From the NCBI GenBank assembly GCA_023664445.1, contig JAMPFN010000002.1:1-64000 (forward strand): DNA of 64,000 nt, read 5' to 3'. Within the stretch, counting starts at the first letter, position 1. The number at the start of each line of letters is the position of its first letter. This document shows, piece by piece, positions 46,552 through 54,383 of this stretch. The stretch comes from Clostridium sp. (lineage in GTDB: Bacteria > Bacillota > Clostridia > Oscillospirales > Ruminococcaceae). A model generated the notes under the pieces. That model was not told the DNA's origin. It saw nothing but the letters and a program-made list of their open reading frames with translations, and searched no databases. The position numbers and the translations under genes were made by a program.

Positions 46552-46856
46552 GCAAGAGCAAATATGGAAATAACAAGTGCAGCCAAAGAAATAAAAACGG
46601 GAATCCAAAAGCGTTGTTTATCACGGGATAGATGCACAAGATATCGGTTACCTTTATCAGTTATCCTTACATATTCTTTAACTGGAACATGATTAGCTAT
46701 TTTGTCAATTTTAAATTCTGTAAACTGAGCATAACCTTCAGATATCAAAATGTCGAAATCGGACGAATATTTGATAGTGCCTTTATTACGAAGTTTTTTT
46801 AATAATTTCTGTTCAGAACGCAATAAAACAGTATTTGAAAAATTTGTATTTTCCAT
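46548..46856 (-). CDS. winged-helix-like protein with C-terminal membrane anchor
   Basis: 102 aa. The first 75 residues resemble a small winged helix (LLRSEQKLLKKLRNKGTIKYSSDFDILISEGYAQFTEFK...YVRITDKGNRYLVHL). The last 20 are one TM helix (WIPVFISLAALVISIFALA). Regulators tethered to the membrane exist in prophages; role unknown. No operon partner. Confidence 0.65.
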   Translation of the reverse strand: MENTNFSNTVLLRSEQKLLKKLRNKGTIKYSSDFDILISEGYAQFTEFKIDKIANHVPVKEYVRITDKGNRYLVHLSRDKQRFWIPVFISLAALVISIFALA

Positions 46857-46945
46857 AAAATCTATCTTCTTTCTTTGTAAAAATATAATGATAAAACCTT
46901 TAATGAGATTTTAAAGAAAACTACATCAAAGGTTTTATCTTTTAG

Positions 46946-47137
46946 TTATTCTTTCGGCTTATCCCTGCAAAGTTCGTCAAGCGTTACGCCGAGTGCATCG
47001 GCAAGCTTGATGGCGTTTGAAACAAGGCAATCTCCGTTTCGGAGAATGTTTTCAACGGTTCTTTTAGGCAATCCGGCTGAATCTGCGAGTTGCTGAACTG
47101 TTAAGCCTTTTTCACTGCGAAACTGTTTTAAGTTCAT
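46946..47137 (-). CDS. small XRE regulator
   Basis: 63 aa, complete Cro-type HTH: NLKQFRSEKGLTVQQLADSAGLPKRTVENILRNGDCLVSNAIKLADALGVTLDEL. Its ATG overlaps the stop of the 34-aa membrane peptide gene upstream, so both are translated together. It probably represses the consensus promoters of the surrounding modules. Confidence 0.85.
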   Translation of the reverse strand: MNLKQFRSEKGLTVQQLADSAGLPKRTVENILRNGDCLVSNAIKLADALGVTLDELCRDKPKE

Positions 47138-47238
47138 CTTTTCTTTCCTTTCAAGTAAAAAAATACAATTAGCTTTGCGAGCCCGAAAGCTATAAGCAGA
47201 ATGCCAAGTTTTGTAAGTATTCCCATTGCTATTGACAT
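47134..47238 (-). CDS. 34-aa membrane peptide
   Basis: Peptide: short start, hydrophobic MGILTKLGILLIAFGLAKLI stretch, then VFFYLKGKKR. Single TM helix with basic tail, as in type I toxins. Its stop overlaps the start of the XRE gene. No clear RBS of its own; translation may be coupled to the 45-aa peptide upstream. Not visible in an ORF list because of length. Confidence 0.5.
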   Translation of the reverse strand: MSIAMGILTKLGILLIAFGLAKLIVFFYLKGKKR

Positions 47239-47306
47239 TGGCAATTTAATATGCTATAATCATTGGTAGCAGTGAGGGTGGTTTCCCACCCTTTGCTATC
47301 CATTCT
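47232..47306 (+). ncRNA. small RNA with consensus promoter (module 2)
   Basis: TTGACA (47232-47237), 17 bp, TATAAT (47255-47260). The transcript would start near 47267 and fold as GGTAGC / GCTATCC with AGGGTGG / CCACCCT inside. It runs against the minus-strand peptide genes and into the 3' end of the 45-aa gene. Core AGCAGTGAGG matches AGCAGTAAGG in module 1. Confidence 0.6.
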
Positions 47307-47307
47307 G

Positions 47308-47445
47308 TTAATCCATGAGCTTGTCAATCAGGATAAGCAGAATTCCGATTATGAGGTCTACTAACGCTCCAATCAGAAGATTGATGAGGTCAATCTTTGT
47401 TTTAGGTTTTTTGCGTTTAGTGGACTTCTTTTTGTGCTTTGCCAA
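47308..47445 (-). CDS. 45-aa membrane peptide, type I toxin-like
   Basis: TTG start after a perfect AAAGGAGGTGA site. The first 20 residues are strongly basic (AKHKKKSTKRKKPKTK), followed by IDLINLLIGALVDLIIGILL, then ILIDKLMD, a single TM helix. Promoter on the minus strand is perfect: TTGACA (47497-47502), 17 bp, TATAAT (47474-47479). The strong expression signals and facing small RNA fit a type I toxin-antitoxin unit. Toxicity is not shown. Confidence 0.65.
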   Translation of the reverse strand: MAKHKKKSTKRKKPKTKIDLINLLIGALVDLIIGILLILIDKLMD

Positions 47446-47473
47446 TGCTTGTCACCTCCTTTCTACATTTATT

Positions 47474-47502
47474 ATTATACCACATTTCAAGGTGGTTGTC
47501 AA
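47474..47502 (-). promoter_or_regulatory. consensus promoter of the 45-aa peptide
   Basis: TTGACA-17-TATAAT on the minus strand. The -35 box is the first six bases of direct repeat copy 2, exactly as in module 1. The spacer (CACATTTCAAGGTGG on plus) is not the palindrome of module 1, so the operators differ. Confidence 0.8.
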
Positions 47503-47586
47503 GCCTTTTTTACAAATTTTTTGAAAAAATTTTTTTAGCCCTAACCGATTTGGTCAGGGCTTTTCTTATACCATAACGGAGGTGTA
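47497..47586 (+). repeat. 89-bp direct repeat, copy 2
   Basis: Same as 46239-46327 with only a few changes; contains the terminator GCCCTAACC-GATTT-GGTCAGGGC with T-run and the GGAGGTG that serves the HNH gene. The two copies are 1.26 kb apart and could recombine to delete the genes between them. Confidence 0.9.
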
Positions 47587-47590
47587 AACA

Positions 47591-47941
47591 GTGCCAAGAA
47601 AAAGCAAACGCCCATGCAGTCACCCCGGCTGTCCGAACTTAACAGACAGCAGATATTGCGATGAACATAAACCAATGTACCCGGACAGACCATCGGCTGC
47701 CAAGCGTGGTTACGGCAGTAAATGGCAAAAGGTAAGCCGCGCATACCTCCGGAAGAATCCGTTGTGTGTGATATGCCTGAGCAAAGGCAAGTACACCGCC
47801 GCAACGGTAGTCGATCATATCACTCCCCATCGCGGCGATAAGGTTTTGTTCTGGAATGAAAGTAACTGGCAAGCCCTATGCAAGCCGTGCCACGACCGAA
47901 AGACGTGGACGGAGGACAACAATCCCGAATACAGATATTAG
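47591..47941 (+). CDS. HNH endonuclease (packaging-associated)
   Basis: 116 aa from a GTG start behind CGGAGGTG. N-terminal zinc knuckle (CSHPGCPNLTDSRYCDEH) and C-terminal HNH motif VVDHITPHRGDKVLFWNESNWQALCKPCHDRKT. HNH proteins next to terminase genes cut at cos during packaging in HK97-type phages. TerS follows after 270 bp. Confidence 0.93.
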   Translation: MPRKSKRPCSHPGCPNLTDSRYCDEHKPMYPDRPSAAKRGYGSKWQKVSRAYLRKNPLCVICLSKGKYTAATVVDHITPHRGDKVLFWNESNWQALCKPCHDRKTWTEDNNPEYRY

Positions 47942-48210
47942 AAACGCCGAGAACGCGCTGTAAAGCTTTGTACGGCGTTTTGTTTTTGGTGGTGAAGCTA
48001 TACTAAAAAATATCAAGAGGGGCATTGTTGGGCGTTCTGGCGCACGTGAGGGGGTATCAAAATCTCTGTGGGCGTTTTAACGAAAGACCGGCGCCCAGCT
48101 CCGTGTGCAAAAATCGGATTTCAAAGGGGGTATTAACCCCGAAATTTCGTGGTACAAGCCGAAACTTACGCAGTTTCGGTTATTTTTATAGCTAAAGGCA
48201 GGTGAAAACA
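47942..48210. other. non-coding region, candidate cos site
   Basis: No gene. GC-rich blocks GACCGGCGCCCAGCTCCGTG and GGGGGTATTAACCCC (palindromic part) lie between the HNH gene and TerS, the place where cos is found in related HK97-type phages. A 12-base or similar staggered site cannot be pinned down by eye. Confidence 0.4.
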
Positions 48211-48747
48211 ATGGCAAAAGACGGTACGCAAAGAGGCGGCGCAAGAGTAGGCGCAGGACGTAAATCAAAAGCGTTGACGGATAAGATCAACGAGGGGCTT
48301 TCAGCATCTGTCCTGAACTTTCCCGATGCAGACGCTCTGACAGGCGCTGATGTACCTCCGGTGAAAGAATTCATGAAAGCGAAACAGAAAAACGGCAAAG
48401 ATTTTCTTGCAGAAGAAATTTACAACGAAACTTATCAATGGCTGAAAGCAAGAGGATGTGAAAAAGCCGTTTATTCCGAACTTGTCGCACAATATGCAAT
48501 GTCCGTCAGCCGTTGGATTCAGTGCGAAGAAGTCGTATCGGAATATGGATTTCTTGCAAAGCATCCTACAACAGGAAATGCGATCGCATCTCCGTATGTT
48601 TCCATGAGCCAGTCTTACATGAAACAGGTAAATCAGCTCTGGTATCAGATTTTTCAGATAGTCCGTGAAAACTGCTCGTCTGAATTTTCGGGAACGCCTA
48701 TGAACGATACAATGGAAAAGCTGCTCTCTTTAGGGAAAGGACGATGA
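48211..48747 (+). CDS. terminase small subunit, P27 family
   Basis: 178 aa. Gly-rich start (GTQRGGARVGAGRKSKA), then the helical core: FLAEEIYNETYQWLKARGCEKAVYSELVAQYAMSVSRWIQCEEVVSEYGFLAKHPTTGNAIASPYVSMSQSYMKQ, typical of P27-like TerS. It binds the packaging site and hands DNA to TerL, which here is 7.6 kb away. Confidence 0.9.
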   Translation: MAKDGTQRGGARVGAGRKSKALTDKINEGLSASVLNFPDADALTGADVPPVKEFMKAKQKNGKDFLAEEIYNETYQWLKARGCEKAVYSELVAQYAMSVSRWIQCEEVVSEYGFLAKHPTTGNAIASPYVSMSQSYMKQVNQLWYQIFQIVRENCSSEFSGTPMNDTMEKLLSLGKGR

Positions 48748-48748
48748 T

Positions 48749-49087
48749 ATGGAATGCATATTTGAAAAAGTTTCTGACGCACAGATGCACGATGTATCTT
48801 TTGAATCCGATTTTGAGAATCCTGAATTTTTCGGAAGCATCAGAGCCGAAACAGAAAATCTGATGAAGTCAGAGTCCGAATATTTCAGCCGGACAGGTAA
48901 CGGTGAGAGCGTACCTATCAATATGACTGCGCAGTTCGCTGAAAATCTCGCAAGAAGCCGTCAGAGCGATATGTGTATTTCAGAATTCGGCGAGCCGATG
49001 GTTGAAATAAGTGTGAAGTATACTTCACAGGCTATTGACGCATGGCGGCAGATAAAAAATCTTTTAAAGGGCGGTGAAACGCAGTGA
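48749..49087 (+). CDS. small phage protein, unknown
   Basis: 112 aa. Acidic, with RAETENLMKSESEYFSRTGNGESVPINMTAQFAENLARSRQSDMCISEFGEPMVEISVKYTSQA. I see no family. It follows TerS by one base and overlaps the ParB-methylase gene by 4 bases, so it is in the same operon. Confidence 0.72.
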   Translation: MECIFEKVSDAQMHDVSFESDFENPEFFGSIRAETENLMKSESEYFSRTGNGESVPINMTAQFAENLARSRQSDMCISEFGEPMVEISVKYTSQAIDAWRQIKNLLKGGETQ

Positions 49088-50337
49088 AAACTACAACAGA
49101 ATTTCAGCTTATTGACATAAACAGGCTTGTGCCATACGCAAACAATGCAAGAACGCACAACAAGGAGCAGATTTTAAAATTACGTTCTTCCCTGCGAGAG
49201 TTTGGATTTGTTAATCCGGTTATTATTGATAAGGATTACAACGTAATTGCAGGGCATGGCAGGATCATGGCGGCGAAAGAAGAAAATATCACAGAAGTGC
49301 CGTGTGTATTTGCCGACCATCTTACAGAGGCTCAGAAGAAAGCATACATACTTGCTGATAACCGTATGGCATTAGACGCCGGCTGGGATGATGAGCTTCT
49401 TGCCGTTGAAATGGAAGAATTACAGAATCTCGGATTTGACCTCGGTCTGACGGGATTTGATGAATCCGAAATTTCTGACCTTTTTGATACAAATTCTGAA
49501 AATGATGTAAAAGATGATGATTTTGATTTGACTGCCGCACTTGAAAAAGCCGCATTTGTACAGCGTGGCGATGTCTGGTCTGTCGGCAGACATAAGCTTA
49601 TGTGCGGAGATGCGACCAGTGCGGACGACGTTTCTGCACTTATGGGCGATACGAAAGCAAATCTTATTCTGACCGATCCGCCTTATGGCGTTTCATTTAA
49701 GAGTGCAAGCGGTCTGACAATCCAGAATGACAGCATGAAAAATGAGGAATTTTATAGTTTCCTGCTTTCGGCATTTCAGAATATGGCTTACCATCTGGAA
49801 AAAGGCGGTGCAGCGTATATTTTTCATGCAGATACGGAAGGACTGAATTTTCGCAGAGCGTTTGTTGATGCCGGATTTCACCTTGCCGGATGCTGTATCT
49901 GGGTAAAAGACAGTCTTGTACTCGGACGCTCCGATTATCAGTGGCAGCATGAGCCTGTACTTTACGGTTTTATGCAGAATGGTAAACACTCGTGGTATTC
50001 CGACAGAAAGCAGACTACCATCTGGAATTTTGACAAGCCGAAACGAAATGCGAATCACCCTACTTCAAAGCCTCTTGACCTGCTTGGATATCCTATCGGC
50101 AATTCCACGCAGGAAAATGCTGTTGTTATTGATACTTTCGGCGGCAGCGGTTCTACTCTTATGTCTTGCGAGCAGATGAACCGTATTTGCTACACAATGG
50201 AGCTTGACGAAAAATATGCGTCTGTAATTTTACGGCGATATGTTGAAGATACAGGAAATGTTGACGGTGTATTTGTAATCCGTAACGGAAAGCAGATACC
50301 GTATTCCGAGCTTGTGAAGGAGGTGGAGCAACCATGA
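49084..50337 (+). CDS. ParB-like domain plus DNA methylase
   Basis: 417 aa from GTG. Residues 8-140: ParB/sulfiredoxin domain (INRLVPYANNARTHNKEQILKLRSSLREFGFVNPVIIDKDYNVIAGHGRIMAAKE). Residues 165-400: beta-class methylase with LILTDPPYGVSF, and VVIDTFGGSGSTLMSCEQMNRICYTMELDEKYA. Common in phages and plasmids; modifies phage DNA, presumably N6-adenine or N4-cytosine. Stop overlaps the next start. Confidence 0.93.
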   Translation: MKTTTEFQLIDINRLVPYANNARTHNKEQILKLRSSLREFGFVNPVIIDKDYNVIAGHGRIMAAKEENITEVPCVFADHLTEAQKKAYILADNRMALDAGWDDELLAVEMEELQNLGFDLGLTGFDESEISDLFDTNSENDVKDDDFDLTAALEKAAFVQRGDVWSVGRHKLMCGDATSADDVSALMGDTKANLILTDPPYGVSFKSASGLTIQNDSMKNEEFYSFLLSAFQNMAYHLEKGGAAYIFHADTEGLNFRRAFVDAGFHLAGCCIWVKDSLVLGRSDYQWQHEPVLYGFMQNGKHSWYSDRKQTTIWNFDKPKRNANHPTSKPLDLLGYPIGNSTQENAVVIDTFGGSGSTLMSCEQMNRICYTMELDEKYASVILRRYVEDTGNVDGVFVIRNGKQIPYSELVKEVEQP

Positions 50338-50558
50338 CCAAACATGAATGCGCAATCGTGACTGCATATACAGAAGTTAGCATGCTCTGCGGTGATGATC
50401 TGAAATATTTCTATGATTACCTTTCCGGAATTATCGGCAGAAAAATATATTCACACGAAATCCCCATGGTAGTATCGCAGTACAAAGATACCGTTATCCG
50501 TGAGGATTTTTTGGCACTCTGTAAAAATGCCGTTGACAAGGAGACAGACAATGAATAG
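50334..50558 (+). CDS. small conserved phage protein
   Basis: 74 aa, helical: VTAYTEVSMLCGDDLKYFYDYLSGIIGRKIYSHEIPMVVSQYKDTVIREDFLALCK. This type regularly lies between two methylase genes in clostridial phages (DUF7736-like by my recollection). Function unknown. Overlaps both neighbours. Confidence 0.75.
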   Translation: MTKHECAIVTAYTEVSMLCGDDLKYFYDYLSGIIGRKIYSHEIPMVVSQYKDTVIREDFLALCKNAVDKETDNE

Positions 50559-52149
50559 AAAACTTACACTCGGCAGTTTATTTTCCGGTTCCGGTTCATT
50601 TGAAACTGCTGCTTTATTATCGGGTATACGACCTGTCTGGGCAAGTGAAATTGAACCGTTCTGTATCAGAGTAACAACCCAAAGACTGCCACAGGTAAAG
50701 CATTTAGGCGATATTTCGCAGATTAACGGTGCGGATATTGAACCGGTGGACATAATCACATTCGGCAGTCCATGTACCGATTTATCTATCGCCGGAAAAA
50801 GAGCCGGACTGAATGCGGAACGTTCGGGACTGTTCTTTCAGGCTGTCAGAATTATCAGAGAAATGAGGTGTGCAGCGAATGGCAAATATCCGAGATTTAT
50901 CGTGTGGGAAAACGTCACAGGAGCTTTCAGTTCCAACAGCGGAGCAGATTTCAGAAACGTCCTCGAAGAAATCTGTAAAATCAAAGACAGCTCAGTTTCT
51001 GTTCCTGAACCTTCGGGAAAATGGGCAAAATCAGGAGAAATCATGGGAGACGGTTTCTCCGTTGCCTATAGAACCCTCGATGCGCAATACTGGGGAGTTC
51101 CCCAGAGAAGAAAACGCATCTACCTTGTCGCAGATCTTGATGGAGAATGCGCCGGAAAAATACTTTTTGAGTCCGAGGGCGTGTCTGGGTATTCTTCGGA
51201 GAGCTTCCGAGCGTGGCAAGAAACTGCCCGAGGTGCTGAAAATCGCTCTGGAACGGCAGTCACTAACCTGATTTTATGTGATCAGGGCGGCGAAAGAATG
51301 GATGTTTTAAGCGATATTTCAGCAACTTTAAGAGCAGAAGCGCATCATTCTCCCTGCGTTTTATCTTCCGTATTTGAAAATCATTCACAGGATTCAAGAT
51401 ATACAGATCCGTTAGAAGTTGCGCCAACATTGTCTGCCAAACTTGGAACAGGCGGCAACAATCAGCCTTTTGTGGTTGAAAAACAAGCTTATGGAATCTG
51501 CTCCAAACATAGTAATTCCATGATGTCTGATAATCCCGACAGCGGATTTTATAAAGCTGAAACTTCACGGACTATCGACACAAGCAATCAGTCTCCATGT
51601 AAAAATCAAGGAGGCATGGTTGTGATAGAGGGAAATGGTTCACGTCCGTCACATCATGGTAACGGATACAAAGAAACCGATACCATGTACACCCTGAATT
51701 GTACGGAAAATCATGCGGTGGCTTTTTCGCAGGACGCTTATGACAAATATTCGGAAAATACGCGCGGTAGTTCTTTGAAAGCAAGCGGTGGAAGTTATGG
51801 AGGCGGTTCGGAAACAATCGTTTGTTCAAAATCCGAATATATCGTTCGCCGTCTTACGCCGCAGGAATGCGCGCTGCTTCAAGGTATGCCGACTTGGTGG
51901 TGCGATGGCCTGAAAACGGAAAATTCAACTGCCGAAGAAATTGACAGATGGTATGATATTTTTGAAACGCACCGCAAAGCCGTAGGAAAATCAACCAAAC
52001 TAAAAAGCCGTAAGCAAATAGAAAAATGGCTGAAAAATCCGTATTCAGACAGCGCCGCCTATAAAATGTGGGGAAATGGAATAGCAATGCCGTGCGCATG
52101 GTTCGTACTTTCCGGAATAGCGTATTATGCACAAAATAATGATGGATAA
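50551..52149 (+). CDS. C5-cytosine DNA methyltransferase
   Basis: 532 aa from the ATG after AAGGAGACAG. Motif I LGSLFSGSGSFETAALLSGI, IV FGSPCTDLSIAGKRAGL (catalytic Cys), VI IVWENVTGAFSSN, VIII PQRRKRIYLVADL, IX RRLTPQECALLQGMP, X WGNGIAMPCAWFVL. A long target-recognition region (about 245-430) has low similarity to anything I know. The second methylase of the insert; also protective against restriction. Confidence 0.94.
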   Translation: MNRKLTLGSLFSGSGSFETAALLSGIRPVWASEIEPFCIRVTTQRLPQVKHLGDISQINGADIEPVDIITFGSPCTDLSIAGKRAGLNAERSGLFFQAVRIIREMRCAANGKYPRFIVWENVTGAFSSNSGADFRNVLEEICKIKDSSVSVPEPSGKWAKSGEIMGDGFSVAYRTLDAQYWGVPQRRKRIYLVADLDGECAGKILFESEGVSGYSSESFRAWQETARGAENRSGTAVTNLILCDQGGERMDVLSDISATLRAEAHHSPCVLSSVFENHSQDSRYTDPLEVAPTLSAKLGTGGNNQPFVVEKQAYGICSKHSNSMMSDNPDSGFYKAETSRTIDTSNQSPCKNQGGMVVIEGNGSRPSHHGNGYKETDTMYTLNCTENHAVAFSQDAYDKYSENTRGSSLKASGGSYGGGSETIVCSKSEYIVRRLTPQECALLQGMPTWWCDGLKTENSTAEEIDRWYDIFETHRKAVGKSTKLKSRKQIEKWLKNPYSDSAAYKMWGNGIAMPCAWFVLSGIAYYAQNNDG

Positions 52150-52270
52150 TTCTACAGTAATTCGGCGAAAAACAGCTTGCAATCTGTGCGGAAAAGAGGT
52201 AATATGTGACTACGGCAGCCGAAAGAAAATCACTGCTGTACGCTTCGCCGGAAAATACGAAGCGAATTAA
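52139..52270 (+). CDS. 43-aa zinc-knuckle peptide
   Basis: Starts inside the end of the methylase gene (ATGATG). One CNLCGKEVICDYG motif, basic end (RKKITAVRFAGKYEAN). It has no separate RBS and may depend on coupling. It is too short to be sure it is translated. Confidence 0.45.
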   Translation: MMDNSTVIRRKTACNLCGKEVICDYGSRKKITAVRFAGKYEAN

Positions 52271-52285
52271 AAGGAGGTCACTCAT

Positions 52286-52939
52286 ATGGAAATCAAATAC
52301 CTGATCGAAAAAAGTCAAAGAAAGGCTATGGCACAGAAAATTGCAGAGCTGACGAATGAAACTGTCAAGTATCTCGGCGTTCCAAGCTGTGCATATCAGA
52401 TAGGAATTTTTACGCTCAGCAAGGACTTTGTTCTTTCTTTTGATGACAAAACAGAATCCGAAATTGTGAAAGCAGTTCTTGATGGGTTGGAAAAGGCGGG
52501 ATATACTTCCGAGAAAGAATCCGAAACGTTGACAATTACAATGCCAAGATCATTTTTTACAGATGGATCAATTGAAAATCTGAAAAAAGTTACTGCCAAT
52601 AAAGAAAGGCTACTTAAACATGCTCTCAATGCAGATTCTCTGGAAATTATTGAATCAGATGAAAACATTAAATTTCCATGGTTCACGATTGAACATGATG
52701 GCGATGCGGAAGCTTACAGCAGGTTTATTTCCATGCTTTGCGAGTTTGCCAAAAATCATAAACGCATAAATAATAAACCGGATACGAGCGACAATGAAAA
52801 ATATGCGTTCAGGTGTTTTCTGATTCGGCTTGGCATGATCGGAACGGAATACAAATCCGTCCGCAAAGTCCTGCTTCGCAATCTGTCGGGCAGTTCGGCA
52901 TTCAGAAACGGAGGTAAAAATAATGCAGTTTCCGAATAA
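52286..52939 (+). CDS. phage protein sharing its C-terminus with the amidoligase
   Basis: 217 aa. Of the kind often called virulence-related in clostridial phages. The last 50 residues, YAFRCFLIRLGMIGTEYKSVRKVLLRNLSGSSAFRNG, match the end of the amidoligase at 53362 (FLMRTWLIRLGFVGDEFKTAREILMRNLDGNAAWRFG). The N-terminal half is unique (QRKAMAQKIAELTNETVKYLGVPSCAYQIG). This common module suggests both act on the same partner. AAGGAGG precedes the start. Confidence 0.78.
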   Translation: MEIKYLIEKSQRKAMAQKIAELTNETVKYLGVPSCAYQIGIFTLSKDFVLSFDDKTESEIVKAVLDGLEKAGYTSEKESETLTITMPRSFFTDGSIENLKKVTANKERLLKHALNADSLEIIESDENIKFPWFTIEHDGDAEAYSRFISMLCEFAKNHKRINNKPDTSDNEKYAFRCFLIRLGMIGTEYKSVRKVLLRNLSGSSAFRNGGKNNAVSE

Positions 52940-53162
52940 AGAGCAAATTAATACACTGCGGCAAAAATATCCGACAGGCACAACGGTGCAGCTCATTTCA
53001 ATGGAAGATGAGCAAGCTCCGCCTGTAGGAACGATCGGCGAGGTGACATTTGTCGATGATATCGGCAGTGTCCATGTGAAGTGGCAAAACGGCAGCAGTC
53101 TTGCTGTTATTCCAAATGTCGACCAAGTTAAGATTTTAAGCAGCCCCAAAGGTGATTTTTAA
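52923..53162 (+). CDS. DUF4314 protein
   Basis: 79 aa. LRQKYPTGTTVQLISMEDEQAPPVGTIGEVTFVDDIGSVHVKWQNGSSLAVIPNVDQVKI is the complete DUF4314 fold, a small SH3-like barrel. It overlaps the previous gene by 17 bases. Regular companion of amidoligase genes in phages of the gut. Confidence 0.88.
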   Translation: MQFPNKEQINTLRQKYPTGTTVQLISMEDEQAPPVGTIGEVTFVDDIGSVHVKWQNGSSLAVIPNVDQVKILSSPKGDF

Positions 53163-53361
53163 TTGAGATGTTCTTCCATCGTACTGTATATTACCATAGA
53201 AAAGCAAGTTTATCAAGAATGTAAACTACACAATCATTTGAAAAAATAAGGCTGTAAAGATTGTGCAGTAATGGTATTGCTATATTCTCCGTTTAGAGTT
53301 AATATGTAACACAACGAAAGGGCGAAAGCCTGAAAAAGCTAAAACTACGGAGGAAAATACA
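53163..53361 (+). promoter_or_regulatory. repeat leader L, copy 1, with promoter
   Basis: Block ACCATAGAAAAGCAAGTTTA and CTACACAATCAT, then TTGCTA (53277-53282), 17 bp, TAATAT (53300-53305) and the leader GTAAC...CGAAAGGGCGAAAGCCTG before a GGAGG. The same block occurs at 55183-55367 and 55755-55889, and inverted without the promoter part at 56160-56232. Confidence 0.75.
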
Positions 53362-54303
53362 ATGACCGAAAAAACAAGAATGCAGATCGAAAATATGAAA
53401 AAGCAGACCATCGGGGTTGAAATTGAGATGAACAATATCGCCAGAAATAAAGCCGCCAAACTTGCCGCCGACTTTTTTGGAACAGGCAGATTTGAAAATA
53501 CGGCAAGCAGAAACGGTTACCAGACATGGAGCGCATGGGATTCACAAGGCAGAGAATGGAAGTTTCAAAAGGACGTTTCCATTTCCGGAACCGACAGCGA
53601 AAAGTGTGAAATGGTAACCCCGATACTTACATACGGCGATATTGAAACCCTGCAGGAACTTGTGAGAAAGCTTCGCAGGGCAGGAGCGAAAAGCGATTAC
53701 ACAAGAGGCTGCGGAATCCATGTTCACATCGGAGCAAACGGGCACACACCACAAAGCCTCAGAAACCTTGCCAATCTTATGGCAAGCCATGAGGAACTTT
53801 TGATCGAAAGCCTGAAAATCGACAGAGGACGCACAAACCGCTATTGCCGAACGGTAAACACACGCTTTTTGGAACAGCTCAACATAAAAAAGCCGACAAC
53901 GATGGCACAGCTTGCGGATATCTGGTATGGTTCGCAGGGCTGCACCTACGGCAGAAACCAGCATTACAACGACAGCCGTTACGCTCAGCTCAATCTTCAC
54001 AGCGTATTCACAAAGGGAACGATCGAATTCAGACTTTTTCAATTCAACAAGCCTGAAAACGGCAGAAAAAACGGACTTCACGCCGGAGAATTGAAAACCT
54101 TTATACAGCTTGCCCTCGCCCTTTCCGAAATGGCAAAGGAACTTAAAACCGCAAGTCCAAAGAAAAGCGTTTCGGAAAACAAAAAGTTTTTGATGAGAAC
54201 ATGGCTTATCCGATTAGGGTTTGTCGGGGACGAATTCAAAACGGCAAGAGAAATTTTAATGCGAAACCTTGACGGCAACGCCGCATGGAGATTCGGAAAC
54301 TAA
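53362..54303 (+). CDS. amidoligase (COOH-NH2 ligase type)
   Basis: 313 aa. Amidoligase_2 signs: IGVEIEMNNIARNKAAKLAADFF at the start, DVSISG, CEMVTPILTYGDIETLQELVRKLRRAGA, CGIHVHIGANGHTPQSLRNL and TIEFRLFQFN. The E-x-E, H-x-H-x-G and E-F-R residues bind ATP/Mg2+ in this glutamine-synthetase-like fold. The family is thought to make peptide or amide tags, usually together with a gamma-glutamylcyclotransferase, as here. Its C-terminal 45 residues recur in the 217-aa protein. Has its own promoter (53277). Confidence 0.92.
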   Translation: MTEKTRMQIENMKKQTIGVEIEMNNIARNKAAKLAADFFGTGRFENTASRNGYQTWSAWDSQGREWKFQKDVSISGTDSEKCEMVTPILTYGDIETLQELVRKLRRAGAKSDYTRGCGIHVHIGANGHTPQSLRNLANLMASHEELLIESLKIDRGRTNRYCRTVNTRFLEQLNIKKPTTMAQLADIWYGSQGCTYGRNQHYNDSRYAQLNLHSVFTKGTIEFRLFQFNKPENGRKNGLHAGELKTFIQLALALSEMAKELKTASPKKSVSENKKFLMRTWLIRLGFVGDEFKTAREILMRNLDGNAAWRFGN

Positions 54304-54365
54304 GGGGACAGCCTCCTGCCACCTACCGCTTCGGCGGTCTTTAGGTGGTAGAAGGGTATCCCCTT
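54302..54365 (+). ncRNA. nested hairpin between amidoligase and GGCT genes
   Basis: Outer stem AAGGGGA / TCCCCTT, inner stem CCACCTA / TAGGTGG with the CCG-CTTCGG-CGG cap. It begins within the amidoligase stop codon and ends before the next RBS. It may be a processing or attenuation element inside the operon. Confidence 0.45.
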
Positions 54366-54383
54366 CGGAAAGGAAAGATCACA

